From Chionoecetes opilio (Eukaryota; Arthropoda; Malacostraca; Decapoda; Majidae): a stretch of 64,000 bases of DNA. The stretch is taken from NCBI GenBank assembly GCA_016584305.1, contig JACEEZ010018838.1, positions 60,984 through 124,983 on the forward strand, given 5' to 3'. The notes under the pieces were generated by a model that saw only the letters and a program-made list of their open reading frames with translations, did no database searches and was not told the origin of the DNA. How positions within the stretch are numbered: position 1 is the stretch's first letter; each line of letters begins with the position of its first letter. Made by a program: the position numbers and the translations under genes. Of this stretch, positions 45,441 to 57,619 are shown in pieces.

Positions 45441-46130
45441 TGGGCCATATTGCCGACCGGGAGGGACTCCACACCATGGACGATAAACTATTGGCCGTCA
45501 AAAACTTTCTTCAACTCCAGAGTGTTGAGAATGTTAGATCTTTTTTGGGACCAGCGAGCTTTTACCGCACCTTTATCAAAGATTTCGCCAGAATGGCTTC
45601 TCCCCTAAACCAACTGTTAAGAAAAGATGTCTTATTTCACTGGGATGCTCCTCAGGAGCAAGGTTTCGAAGAGTTAAAACATGCATTTATGAACGCTCCT
45701 GTCTTGGCATTCCCAGATTTTTCAGCTCCATTTGAACTATGTACAGACGCTTCGGCTAAGGGACTTGGGGCAGTACTAATGCAAAAAGATGAAAGAGGGA
45801 AGAACCGTGTAATCGCGTACGCGAGCAGAGTTCTTATACCGGCGGAGGTAAATTATTCCGTTACACATCAAGAGACCTTCGGAGTAATTAAGGCTCTCAA
45901 ACAATTTAAGGACGTTATTTTTGGCTATCCAATAACTGTCTATACCGACCATACAGCCGTTACTGAGTTATTTAAGGGTAAGAATTTATCCGGTAGGCTT
46001 GCACGATGGTATCTGACGATCCAAGAGTTTAACCCAACCTTCAAATATTTGCCCGGACGTGCAAATGTGGTAGCGGACGCGTTATTGCGAAACGTTCCGG
46101 TGGTGGGTGCGGTTACAGGGAAAATCCCGT
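45441..46130 (+). pseudogene. pol: Gypsy RT connection and RNase H
   Basis: A clean frame of about 230 codons: VENVRSFLGPASFYRTFIKD (45,518-45,580), FELCTDASAKGLGAVLMQ (45,730-45,785), where the TDAS Asp is the first RNase H catalytic residue, then VIAYASR, YSVTHQETFGVIKALKQF (with its catalytic Glu) and VYTDHTAV (catalytic Asp). The domain removes RNA from RNA-DNA hybrids. It ends with YLPGRANVVADALLR; the following frame is broken near 46,120. Confidence 0.9.
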
Positions 46131-47482
46131 GCCGAATTTTTCACTCTATGAATTGGGCGTCGAACAACGTAAAAATGAAATTTGGGGGAAGGTCATCTAT
46201 GCCTTAGAGTCAGGCGATGAGACCTCTTTACCATCATTATCAGTGAATTATTCACAATTTTTCCTGTCGACTGACAAGGTACTGTGCCGACATTGGCCAC
46301 AAAAAGAGACCCAGTGGAACAATATGTTATTCCTGACGTTTTTGTTCCGACGGTACTCAAACTTGTGCACAAAGTGCCCATGGCTGGACATCCGGGACGT
46401 AATCGTACCCTAGCAGCCGTGAGGCGTGTGTATTTTTGGCCCACGATGCGTGTGGACATAGAAGAATATGTTGCCAGGTGTGTATCTTGTGCCCAAAACA
46501 AAGGGACGACTCCAGGACCCGCTCCTATATTAGAATACCCACCACCTGAGCAACCATGGGAGGTAGTTGCTATAGACCTTCTATAGTTACCCAAGAGTCA
46601 TCACGGCTCAAAATATCTTCTGGTGTGTGTAGATAATTTTTCAAGGTTTGTAGTCCTTGCACCGGTGAAGAACAAAACGGTTGCGACTGTAGCCCATGCA
46701 TTAATTACTCATCTTTTCTCCCCTTATTCCACACCAAGAGTATTGCTCAGTGATAATGGCGCAGAGTTCTGTAATGCATTGCTTACGGAGATTTGTACAC
46801 GGACAATATTAAGCAGACTTTCACGGTCGCATACCATCCAAGCTCGAATGGGCTGGCGGAGCGCGTTAACAGGAAGATCCTTGACGCGTTGAGACCTGTT
46901 GTAAACAGTTTGAACGACAATTGGGAAGATTGGTTACCCTACGTGTCGGCTTGCATTAATAGTTCAGTTTGCGAGTCCACGGGCAAGTCTCCTCACTACA
47001 TACTTTATGGTGCGGATAAACGGATGCCATATGACCTATTGGCCAAGCCCAATAAACCTGTGTATAACATAGATAGCTATCTGGATCAGCATTTGCATGT
47101 CTTTACTAATATACACAAAAGGGTCAAGGAAAGGCTACAAGCTTCTCGTGCCGAGATGATGGCACAACAACATAAGCGTGCGGTTCCTATTACAATAAGA
47201 AAAAGCGATACATTAATGGTTCAGAGTCCGAGTAGGAATTCCAAGTTGTCGCCGAAATTCTTGGGCCCGTGCATTGTTGTTGGTGAGAAGCATGGCTATA
47301 AGTTTGAGGTATTGGATCCTCTTCTTCAAACTGTCCAAATAAAACATAATGACAGACTAAAGAACACCAAAGCCCGACGGGACCCGGCTTTTGCTGATTG
47401 TGCTTGCCTACCTCCAGGCACTTCCACTAACCCAATTACCACTAACGCCAAGCACGGCTATAATCTACGACCCCGAGTGTAG
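46131..47482 (+). pseudogene. pol: Gypsy integrase
   Basis: The HHCC zinc finger spans 46,350-46,500 (HKVPMAGHPGRNRTL then CVSCAQNKG). The catalytic core shows the first Asp in VVAIDLL (46,575), just before an in-frame stop at 46,584, the second in LLSDNGAEF (46,745-46,770) and the Glu in SSNGLAERVNRK (46,837-46,875), after a frameshift near 46,790. The C-terminal part (47,200-47,482) has LSPKFLGPCIVV, similar to the GPY/F module. It would join cDNA to host DNA. Breaks: frame changes near 46,270 and 46,790 and one stop. Confidence 0.9.
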
Positions 47483-47519
47483 CTAATTTTCTTTCACATC
47501 ATGCTATGTGAAATGCATG

Positions 47520-48269
47520 TATTGCATGTTATTTTCATTATAGATCTTCGGAAGGATCGACTGACCTTCATGAAGCTAACCTTGTTGCATGCCAACTATG
47601 TTATAGGTTCCATTCCTTTGCATGCCCAAACCAAGCGAGACCTTGTCAATCCTTTAGGTGGGGTGTCTCAGTTCTTATTTTGAGACAGCTATGGATGAAC
47701 ATGTCCGAGACTTGCGGGAGGATTATACACGACTGGTTACTATTTTGGCGGCTAACTTAATGGTTTATTAACATTAACAGCAAAAGGTTGGACATTCTTG
47801 ATATTGATCTCCGACACCTTTTGAATATTTTTGCCTTTACCTATTATCAGGCCAATCAGCTTAATAGAGTGCTGAACAGTGCGATTGTGCGTTTAGATGC
47901 TCTCAACTGATATTTATTTCTTTGACCAAACTTTACTAGTTTTTTAATCTTCATTCAATGTGGTCGTTTCCAATATTGCGGCGCTTAGCCAAACATGGCA
48001 GATGCAGCTAGTGGGAGAGTAACCGTGAGTCTTTTTACTAAAGCTAAGAAAATTGCGCTTCTATTGATACCCTTCATGATAAAAGTTGACTCGTAAAGTT
48101 TTAAATGGCGAAGAGTTAAAGTGAATATTAAGTTCAGGAATATTTCTTCAGTCTCGTAATGACATTTCTTTAGCTAGTTTTACTGTTTGTTATTTGATAA
48201 TATTATAGAACAAACATTTACGAGGATTACAGTATATCATATATACTGATAAACCAGTCTATATGATAC

Positions 48270-48310
<41 letters not shown>

Positions 48311-48504
48311 ATAATATATATATATATATATAATATATATATAGATATATTATATATATATTATATATATAATATATATATTTTATTATATAAATATATA
48401 TATAATATATATATGTGTATATATATATTTTATATATTATTATATATATATATTATATATATATATATATATTTTATATATATATATTATATATATTATA
48501 TATC

Positions 48505-48538
<34 letters not shown>

Positions 48539-49450
48539 TAATCCGAGCGGCCCTCCGACTTCAGGGCAAGTTCAGGCCCATGTGCAACAGGCCGATATTC
48601 CGTGCGCAGTCCAGGTATACAGTGGTCTATGACTAAATATAATGGTCAAGATGAATTCAATTTGCAACCCTTGTTCAGACAGGATGCTATTCAGCACTAC
48701 TATCCGGTCTTGTAAGTAACGCTTACCATGGATGTTAGTGTAGGGCTTGTACCCTTTAAGTCATCAGAGATTATTGAGACTTATTGGGTGGAATCTTTTC
48801 AATTTTTCTGTTAATCAGACATTTATAACACTGGACTTACTAGCATCTCTAGTTTTTAGTGGCTGACGATCTGTCTTTATGCTTTTGGCCCACTAGGGGA
48901 TCTATTTACCTCTTCACTATTTGCCTTCCTTCATATTTAAGGTGGCATATGTGAATTTGACATTTTTAAAGGTAGTCCAGCTGCCGCATTGAATCCGTTT
49001 CATGGGTATCAATAATTTTTATGAGCGAACATCATGTGGCTGTCGTTTGCCCTTACGGAACTGCCTATCAACGGGTTTCTGGTCACTGTGTAAGTGTTGA
49101 TTTTTTTTGTATGCTTCCAGGAAGCTTTTACAAGAAACGTCTTCCCTGTTTCCGCTCAAATCTCTTCAGAGTTTAACATTATCTAGAATATCTTTTGTTA
49201 CTAATACCTTCTCTGACGAGTCGCAGTATCCCGCGACTCTGGAGAACGCCTCTCCTGATTATCTAAACCCCATTGTTTTCTATCCCAGAGCTCTATAGCT
49301 ACTTTGTTGTTGTGTCAAGTGAGCTATCGCGTTAGGCAAGTATCTTTTACGTGGAAAAGATCAATCTTCACAGGTATGACAGGTATTACACATTTTTGTA
49401 ACATGGTTAGGTACATTTTCTTATGCTGCATGGGCGCGCTAAGCGCGTGA
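47520..49450 (+). pseudogene. Probable env-like remnant of the Gypsy element
   Basis: After integrase there is about 2 kb before the LTR, more than a simple Gypsy element needs. Near 47,630-47,720 the broken frame has a dibasic site followed by a Gly/Phe-rich segment with features of the F-type envelope proteins of errantivirus-like elements; near 48,950-49,150 there is a Cys-rich region. The frame is broken by many stops and shifts and by a 270-base TA repeat (48,270-48,540). The assignment rests on position and a weak resemblance; it could be non-coding 3' sequence. It cannot encode a working protein. Confidence 0.45.
48270..48540. repeat. TA microsatellite within Gypsy 3' region
   Basis: TA, TATT and TAA repeats. 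Open frames of YIYI type are artefacts. Confidence 0.9.
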
Positions 49451-49553
49451 CCGACCGATGTTAAGGCATAGGTATGAGCGTAGGTATGGGCGTGGTACGT
49501 ATTGCCAGCCCCAGTTACATTACTGCTTAGGTCAGCAAGTTGCGAAGCCGGCA

Positions 49554-49568
49554 AGGTTAGGAGAGAGA
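49554..49568 (+). promoter_or_regulatory. Polypurine tract
   Basis: GGTTAGGAGAGAGA immediately before the TG start of the 3' LTR, the expected place for plus-strand priming. Confidence 0.65.
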
Positions 49569-50047
49569 TGTCATATAGCTTATTTTCATCTCATATAAAT
49601 AGATGGTAACATAATAGATATTTATATAAAATAGTTATATTATCAGTTTATTCTATGGTAAAAACATTACTTGCTTCTTGCTATATGATTAGTAATGAAG
49701 CAGAGGTATATGTATGATAGATAAACAGAGTAGTTGACACCTGCATGAGGGAAGCAGCGGCGGCTCATCACCACCGCCGACGGGCAGACAAGCTTGAGCC
49801 AAGGGTATAAACGGAGGTCACAGGGGTTTCTGTACATTTCGTCAAAGTGTATATATTGTAGCTTAAGACAATTATACTACCTCAATTACCCTGGCGTCTC
49901 TCTACATCCTCACGACACCACTGATTAATATTCCAACGTAAACAGATTGATTGAAACGTAAGTTACTGGATATTGACTCATCTACTCATCTACCTTCAAG
50001 GGGTGAGTTACCTGTGTGAGTAGATTACTCGCGTAAAGGAATATCCA
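49569..50047 (+). mobile_element. Gypsy 3' LTR
   Basis: Starts TGTCATATAGC after a purine-rich tract and ends ATATCCA, 479 bases, TG...CA. The last 160 bases match the 5' remnant at 40,542-40,698. A TATAAA box at 49,806-49,811 (in GGGTATAAACGG) is a plausible promoter. The right edge abuts a Penelope-like fragment; because the left LTR is truncated, no target duplication can be tested. Confidence 0.8.
49806..49811 (+). promoter_or_regulatory. TATA box in Gypsy 3' LTR
   Basis: TATAAA within GGGTATAAACGG, about 240 bases before the LTR end, placed as expected for U3. Activity is not known. Confidence 0.5.
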
Positions 50048-51150
50048 GATATTCCGTAGCAGTAACCCACTGGTATAGAATCAGAATGGCACATAGTTTC
50101 TTCGCGAGGTGGTATGTCGGCGTCGGTATTTGTGATATTATAGGACGAAGTTTATTGCCCCAACGTGTGTGTCTTGATGTTACCGTAGCAGTAACCCATG
50201 CCGTATTCACCAGAGAGCTTTCCAAATTTGATGGCGGTGCTGGCAGAATTATTCTTAGTTATCAATTTGTTGACTTTTATCTTGAGTGCTTCCGTAGGAT
50301 CTTTATTGATCTTTGTGAACTTCGTAGTTTCGCTGAGGATGTCGTCGATCTTGTTAAGGTATTCTGAGGCATCTATGAGAACGTACGTAGCATCTTTATC
50401 CGCTCTTCTGATAGTGATGTCTGGGTCCGATTTCAGCTGTTTCGCGGCGTTGATGTGTTTATGTTCAACAATACTGTTTCTGTGATTTCCTCTTGTTTTG
50501 GAAGCTTCTGCAATAACTTCTTGCATGAAGGCAGGATCGATGGTGACGTGACACTTTTTTTCCAGTTTCTCAACATCATCGATGAGTACTTCACATTCAA
50601 TTCGTTTTTTGGAATTTCTTAGGTTTTGACATCATGTGGCAGTTGAGACCTATATTAAGGAGTTATTCTTTGTCTGGCGTATTCTTGTTGGTAAGGTTGA
50701 TGTAGCATTTGGTAGGACGATGGTATTTAAGATGGCCGCCATTAAGCGTAATCAGATTATTTTGGTTGGCTCTGCTTATGGAGCTTTTGTGTTGGTTTGT
50801 CATCTCTTTAATAGATGTGTCTATACTCTCTTTAAAGGCGGCATCGATGTCAGTATTGTCCCATTTACCTTCTAGCTCACGGTATACAGTCCGGAGTTCT
50901 TGGATCTTAGTATTCAGCTCTCCTATTATCTTCTTCATGAGGTTCTTTCTCTCTTCGTTACTGGGCCTTATTCGGCGTCTTCTGTTGTTACTAACTGCCC
51001 GATCAATAAGGATATTTAACGTATATACGGGCAGGAGATTTTCTCTGAGAAACGTTCTCTCGTTAAAAGTTATAGTTAATTTAGCATTTATTATCTTTTT
51101 CAAGATATTTTCTCTTTGTCTTAAAGTAATCGTCCAGATCCATTTTTTCT
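50048..51150 (-). pseudogene. Penelope-like element RT fragment
   Basis: Minus-strand frames contain an N-terminal stretch with CYINLTNKNTPDKE (50,663-51,103), then, in another frame, DPDITIRRADKDATYVLID and KINKDPTEALKIKVNKLI (50,152-50,526), and after a further shift KLRPIISQIPTPTYHLAKKL (50,080-50,145). The order (ADK-x-ATVV-type motif, TxxDPT motif, then LRPIIS-x-I-PTY) is typical of Penelope-like RTs. The palm core with its catalytic aspartates and the GIY-YIG endonuclease are missing; the fragment is cut by the Gypsy 3' LTR at 50,047. Several frameshifts are present. Confidence 0.8.
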
Positions 51151-51296
51151 TTGCATAATTATGTTGAATATTCGCTCAAAATACCTAATCCACAAAAAAA
51201 TATTCATTTCCACGTCTTATTTCCCTAAAAACGTGACTTTTGTAAAAAGCGCGGGAAAAACAACAGCCCCATTCCAGCCGTGGCGGGAAACATGCT

Positions 51297-51816
51297 GGTG
51301 ACGTCACAGGAGTAAGCCTCCCATCCCTACCTGATACAAAGACACGGAGACTCAGAAAAAAATATAGTACTTGAAGAATTTTGGGTGTTTCTGATAAAAA
51401 AAAATTGCGATATGGCATATACTTGCATCCTTCATGGATGCAGCAAGAAAGCTGTGCCTTTCCACAGAGCTTAGCACCCATTTCCGACCTATTTGGCCAG
51501 GTTATATGTGTGCAGTGCCCGTGAGTGGCGGGTGAGAGGCGCGCGGCTAGACAATGTGCTTCACACAGCGCGACTCTCACCCGCCTTTCACCGGCGCTGC
51601 ACATACATAACCTGGCCAAATAGGTCGGAAATGGGTGCTAAGCTCTCTGGCAAGGCACAGCTTTCTTGCTGTACCCATTAAGGATGCAAGTATGTGCCAT
51701 ATCGGAAAAAAATATATATCAGAAACATCCAAAAATTTTCAAGTACTATATTTTTTTATGAGTCTCCGAGTATTTGTATCAGACAGGGCTGGGAGGCTTA
51801 CTCCTGTGACGTCACC
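51297..51816. repeat. 520-bp fold-back, about 250-bp arms
   Basis: 51,297-51,545 is an inverted copy of 51,567-51,816 with a 21-base centre. The outer ends read GGTGACGTCACAGGAGTAAG and its complement-like GTGACGTCACC. Near 51,413 the left arm encodes, on the plus strand, a short frame with CILHGCSKKAVPFH, which resembles the start of a THAP zinc finger; the right arm has a degraded version on the minus strand. The piece is too short to call a gene. Confidence 0.8.
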
Positions 51817-51829
51817 GAGCCGTGGTCAG

Positions 51830-53200
51830 TCGTCTGCTGGTCATCAGTTGTCTTTTGAGAGCTCGGGGAATTTTCAGATTTTGAATGCGGATCATTTAAA
51901 AACGGGTGACTGGATGCAAAAAGTGACAACATATTGTTGATATACTCGATCATGGCTATATTTTGACTGCATTAAATCAGGAATGATGAAATGGTATGGA
52001 CGATTATTTTAAGGGGAGGCTCACCCTCTGATTAGGTCGAAATATATGAAAAAAATCTAAATTGAGATTTGAGCGGATTTCAAGCGTACATGAAGTAGCA
52101 ACATATAGGAACGCGAATTAAATCGCCCGCGAACTTACTACGCCGCCCACGTGGCTTTTAAAGGGAGAAGGGGCGTAACCATGTAAAGGGCGCGCGCGTG
52201 TATGGGCCATGTGCTTCTGTATATAAAGTTCGTTTTTCCTTGTTTTCTTCCGTGTTTCGGAGTTGTATGTGTGAGTGAAATTCTAGAGACATCTGGCAGC
52301 AATAGCCTGCGGCTCCTGCCCTGCTCCCACCCTAACGATACCAAGGGAGTTTTGCGAGTTTTGCTAGCTGTCAACGTCTGGCCTGTCAATAGCTATCAAC
52401 GCTATTATTTCTTGTTGTTACAACAAGCTCTGAAGGTTGTACCAACCTCTGAAGATCACCATGACGCTTACAAGAAAGCAGAAGCTAAAAAAAATGTGGG
52501 AAATACGAAGGTGAAGTGAAGGATGGGGGGAAGGGGGGGCGGAAGGATGGGGGGCGAAGGTAGTAAATATCATAATTATATGTAGATTTCTTGTGTATAG
52601 TATTAATATAAGCTATAGAGCTTTGTGTGTGAAAATAATGCCAATCATGAAATAAATAGCTACGTTACATTGTACTGAAAACTTTAAACGCCTGTATCTC
52701 AAAACAAGAAATATTTACATTAAAAAAATTGTCAAAAATTGAAAAATGGTTGAAACTGCTTGTAAACGTTCATGTTAATAGTTATTGGTTGTGCCTTCAT
52801 CGTGTAATTTTGTTTTTTTCGATAAAGTTAAAAACTTGAGTGTTAGGGAATTATTATTTTTTTTTAATGGCGATCGGCGTGACTTCACGTGAGGTGCTTT
52901 TTATGGCCTCAATAACTCATTACGTACTGGGAATAAAAAAAATAAAAATAATTACACGCTCTTCATATGGTATTTGAGTATTTCCATGTAGAAGCAGGTG
53001 TCTCTACGACAAAAAAAAAGCACAGAAAGTTGTGACGTCATGAAAAACCTTATGACGTCATACCATCAGACGTCATGACGTACCACATTCTCCTGCTCAC
53101 CTAAAGTCGACATTGATAATTTGGTTATACCCTGAAAGTTTCAAGTTGAAAGATCTTATGCTTTTTTTATCATTTTTTTTTTTTTGTTTTCAAAAGGGTG
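51830..53200. other. Non-coding stretch with CRE-like cluster
   Basis: No family-level gene recognised. A frame at 52,202-52,519 (105 codons) starts near a TATATAAAG string (52,220) but resembles nothing I know. TGACGTCA palindromes occur at 53,033-53,040 and 53,053-53,060, with a further AGACGTCATGACGT at 53,068-53,081. Confidence 0.4.
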
Positions 53201-54850
53201 ACCCCCCCTTTTAAAAAGTGTCTTATTCTCTTTATTTGATAAATTTTTTTGACTTCCCCCGTAGCTGGTCATTTTGCTGTAATGCGATTTCGGGTCATGA
53301 ACCCTTTCTTCAGCAGCTTTAAAAAGATGTTTTCACCTCAGATGTAGGGTGGGGAAATTATTGAAGGTGCACGTAGACGCACTTAAAAAAGGGTCTGGTG
53401 CCCGCGTGTGATTGGGCGCCCGCGATTGGTTTTGATGACTTTCTGCTCCCCTTTGCTTTCGCCCTCGGGGGGGTTTGGGGCGTCTTTCCCCTTTGTTTTT
53501 TCTTTTCTTGGAGAGCTTGTAGGTCTATGTTTGGGTAGGGTTAAAGCTTGTGATTGATCTGGGTTTATGTAAAAGGTGCATCAAAATTTTTGGAAAAGTC
53601 GCCGAAACATCGGGCGCCCATTTTGGGACCATTTTCTGAAATTGTCTTCAAAGAATTTTCTTTTTTGAGGGGGTGATTGCCGTTTTTTTTCTAGAAAGGG
53701 GACTTTTTAACTTTTAAAATTATATATTTGGAGCGGGGCCCGTTTTTAAAATAAAATTTTTATTTAAAACGTATTTAAATCATTTTTTATTTATAACTGT
53801 ATTTATAAAAATTGGTTTTCATGTATTTAAATACAGTATTTATTATATTAAATTTAGTTTTTTTAAAAAAATTTTTTTTTAAAAATACTCATAATAAAAA
53901 AAATGTAAAATTTTTTTTAAAGTAAATTTGGCCTTTAAACCCGGGCCCCCAAAAATTTTTTATTAAGAAAACCCTGATTTACAGGGGAACCCAGTGTTTT
54001 ATTTTTGGGGGAAAATTTTCCTTTTTTCCAAAGTTTTCCAATAAAAGGACGGGGAAAAAGCGAAAAATTTCTAGGGCAAAGAAAAAAAAATTCGGGGGAA
54101 ACTTTTAAGGAATTTAAATTTTTTAAAAAACTTTTTCAACATTTTTTAAGATTTGTGTAAATTTTAAAAAAACATTTAAAAAAACAAAATTTTTTTCTTT
54201 TAATATTTTTCCCCTTGAAATTTATTATTTTAAAATTTAAAATTTTTACCCATTCTTTTATTATTTAATATAAAAATAATAATTAATCCGTAGGGGAAAA
54301 GGGGGGAAACAGTAATTTTAGAAAAAGGGGGAAAAGAATTAGAAAAAATAAAAATGTAAAGGGGGGGGCCGGATAAAAAGGGGGGAAAAAAAAATAAGAG
54401 AGAGAGGGGGAGAGACGTGGAGTGGAGAAAGAGAAGAGAAAAAATTTTAGAGGAAGGAGAGGAGGGGAGAGAAAGACGGGGACAGAAAAATTTAGGGGAG
54501 AGAGAAAAAATTTTTAAATATATATTTTTAATATTATATATATATATATTTTATATACAGGGGGGGGGCACTTTCGAAAAGCACTTCCGCAAACCCGCAA
54601 TATCCGCATATTGCAGAATTCCAAATTTTAAATTTGCGGATTTTTTTTTCTTTTTTTTTTTTTCATCCCCAAAAGGGGGGGGCCCAAAGGGGGCACAAAA
54701 AAAAAAGGGGTAAAAACAAAGCCCGCTTATTTTCCCAGCCCCTATAAAGAAGACAGAAAAGAATAATATAAAAAAGAGGGTTGAGAAAAATTTTTAGTTG
54801 GGGATGGGTCTTTGTTAATCTTTTTTTGAAAAGATTTAAGTCATGGGGAA
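53200..54850. other. Homopolymer-rich, low-quality-looking stretch
   Basis: Runs of A, T and G dominate; the region 54,300-54,520 is purine-rich on the plus strand. No gene or repeat family can be recognised. The character is the same as in the following 6 kb, where LINE copies show what the damage does. Confidence 0.5.
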
Positions 54851-57430
54851 AGTGGAAAATAAAAAACAGGAAAGATTTCCCCAGATTTTTTACCTAAAAA
54901 GGGAAAATAAAAGGAGTAAAGTTTATGTTTAAAAAACTCTTCCCATTGGGAAAGATGGACAGAATAGGAATGAAAAATGGGTAAAAGCCCTTGTGCAGGG
55001 GGGGCCCGCAAAAAGGGGGGGGAGGCATCCCATTAGCAATTTCAGAAGAGCAGTGAGCATGAAAATAACGGTGGGAAAGAGAGCAAGAAAAGGGCAACAT
55101 TGCGCCGGTTTAATTTAAAGATTAAAGAAAAGCCCCATTAGGGGAAGGGGAGTTGATGAGACAAAAAATTTTTTGGGGAACTCAACCCTGTTTTGGGAGA
55201 GCTGTATGAGGGGAAACCCTCCCCAAACATGTAAACCCTCCCCCCCATACATGGGGGGGATAACCCCCCTTTGTAGAGAGAAAGGGAAAATTGAGGGGGG
55301 AAAAAAAAAAAGGACGCAAACGCCACAGGACACCTAATTTCCTTAGAAAGGGCTGTTTTACCCAAAGAGTGAGGGGGGAAAGTTTTCCCCAATGAGTCGG
55401 GTTTTTATTAAAGGAAATAGTCCTAGATTTTTCTTTGAAAAAAGGAGAACAGTTTGGGGGTGTCTTTGAAAAAGGGGGGGAAGTTATCTGGTAGGTTTTT
55501 GGGCCGATTAGATAGGTAAAGGGAAATTTGGGTTTTTGAGGGTTTTTGAAAAAAAAAAGGTTTTCCCTTTTGCCCCAATCAAAAAATTATAGAAAGATCA
55601 GAATTGGGCGCTCGGTGGGCATCTCTCCGTAAATCTTTTTGGGCCCTTTTGATTTGGACATCTAATAAACGACCCTTTAAAAAATTTGGGGGGTTTTAGA
55701 ATCATGGAAGGAGGGGGAAAGGGGTTTTTTAAGTTGATTTTAACAAGATCATTAAATGAAAAAATAGAAAGGAGGGGGGTGATGGGGACAAAACCCGGGG
55801 GAACACCACTTTTTGATAAAATTTTGGGGAGAAGCCCAATGTCCGTCTAAAGTAGCTGAAAATAGAAGGGTTTGAAAGGGAACGGATGAATTACAAAGAG
55901 AATGATAAAACCGAATGAGGGTTTTATTTTGGAAATTAAAGTTTTTGGGGCCGGGGACCTAAAAAAAGGGCTTTGATATTTTCAAGGGCAACAGAAAAAG
56001 GGTTTCACCGAAAACCCCTAAAGGGGGGAGAACCAAATTAGTTAGGAAAAGCTAAAAGATCGGCCAGTAAAACCCGCCCCTTTCCCGTGGAAACCGTACT
56101 AAATTTCAGATAGAAGTTTGTGACAGTTTAGATGTTTTAAGAATTTTCTTTTTAAAGTATAGTTTCCCAAAAAACTTTTAGAAAGGGGCCAAATTTAAAA
56201 AAGCTTGGGAAAGGGGTTAAGTTTGGAAGGATTAGAAACGGCCCCCTTTCCCTTAGGAACAGGGTTGGATTTTGGATGCAAATTTTCCAGCAAAAAGGGG
56301 AAAGGTGGAAGTGATAGACAAAAAAGGGGAAAAAAAGTTTGACCGGGCCCGGGGGGGCAAACACAAAAAGGCAAGTTTTTTTAGAAAATAGGAGGGAAAC
56401 CCCAACCCAGGGAACCGAAGCCTTTCCGAGGGACCCCAAAGGTTTGAAAGGGGGCAAAGAAAACATTTTACAAAGGATTTAAGGTCGGGGATAATATAGT
56501 CAGGGGTGGGGGAAAAGGGAGGAAACAACCCCTTATAAAAACCCGGGGTGGAATTTGTACCCCAAATGTTTTGAGCGAAGGTTCGGGTTTTAAAAAAATA
56601 AGATGAGACAGCTGTGGAGCCCCGGGGTTAAAGGGCATAGGAGGGAAAATGTGAAAAAAAATTGGTTAGGGGTGTTATTTGCTAGATCGCCGACGTCACG
56701 AGAGGAAAATTTGCCAAAAAAGTTTTTAAAACTTTTTTCTAAAATAAAAGATTTTTTTTGGAAAAGGTTGAAAAGTAAAGTTTTGGGCATGTTTTACGGG
56801 CAAAAATTTTAAAAAAGGGCATGATTTTCAGGGTTTGGGATGCTTCCCGGTACCGTTTTTTGGGGCCACCTCCCCTATCTCGGACGGGCATGAAACCGCG
56901 GGATTTAAAAAACCAAGGTTGACGGGCTTTGGGATTGGGAGAAAAGGTGTGGAATTTTACGCCTCCAAAAAAGGAAGACAATAAACCCAAAAAGTAAATG
57001 CCGTCTGTTAAAAAAGGGAGGATGGGTTTTTGGACGGGAAAAGGCAGTAATAAATTCCATGGAAAATAGGGGTAGTACTGCCTTGGTTTTTCCCCATTTT
57101 GGGGTTTGAGTTAAAGTGCCAAAGAAGCACCCCCGTTTAAAAGGTTGGCCCCGGGAGGGCCGGCCCCCGGGAAGCGAAGGAAAAGGTTTACAAAATAAAA
57201 ATTGTAAAGGGAAGGAAAACCCAACGGAGAGAAAAGTTTTAAACAGAAAAATCAAAAGGTTAGTAGTTGGGGAAAAGATAAAGAAATGTTGGGGCGTTTT
57301 CCCCAAAAGGGGGCTCGGGAATAGGGGTGGGGTTTTCTGCCCAGCTGCTCTAGGTCTTGGAGGATAGAAAATTTTGAAAGGCCCTTTTTTCCCCCGGGGG
57401 TTGGTCAGTGGAAAGAAGATGATACCCAAA
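54850..57430 (-). pseudogene. Jockey-like LINE (endonuclease-RT region), degraded copy
   Basis: Read on the minus strand from 57,430 the pieces follow the order of one Jockey-type element: an endonuclease-to-linker part (56,905-57,429), a linker with FSSRDVGDLANN (56,590-56,790), an N-terminal RT part with PTPDYIIPDLKSF and STFPLFAGK-type strings (56,150-56,530), and a C-terminal RT part with SLSHRYFHAHCSSEIAN (54,894-55,100). The clean fragment at 9.6-10.6 kb has the same C-terminal part. Frames break every few dozen bases, mostly at homopolymer runs, so poor sequence quality and real decay cannot be separated. The RT core around 55,400-56,100 is hard to read. Confidence 0.7.
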
Positions 57431-57619
57431 GTGGGGGGAAACCCTTAAAAGCCCAAAATGGAAATTTCTGCGTTAAAGGAAAAATGAATGAGATGTGCTC
57501 CTTTTTTATGTTAAAATGTCGAAAAAATTTTTTAAATGGGTAAAGGATTTAGGTGAGAGATATCAACACAGTTTAAATTTAGTATGAAGAGTGACTTTAA
57601 GTCGAAGCCAGAGGTAGAA

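Noticed and set aside
52202..52519. 105-codon frame near a TATA-like string
   Set aside because: No homology recognised, no splice or conservation evidence, and the neighbourhood is repeat-derived; mentioned only as part of the non-coding stretch.
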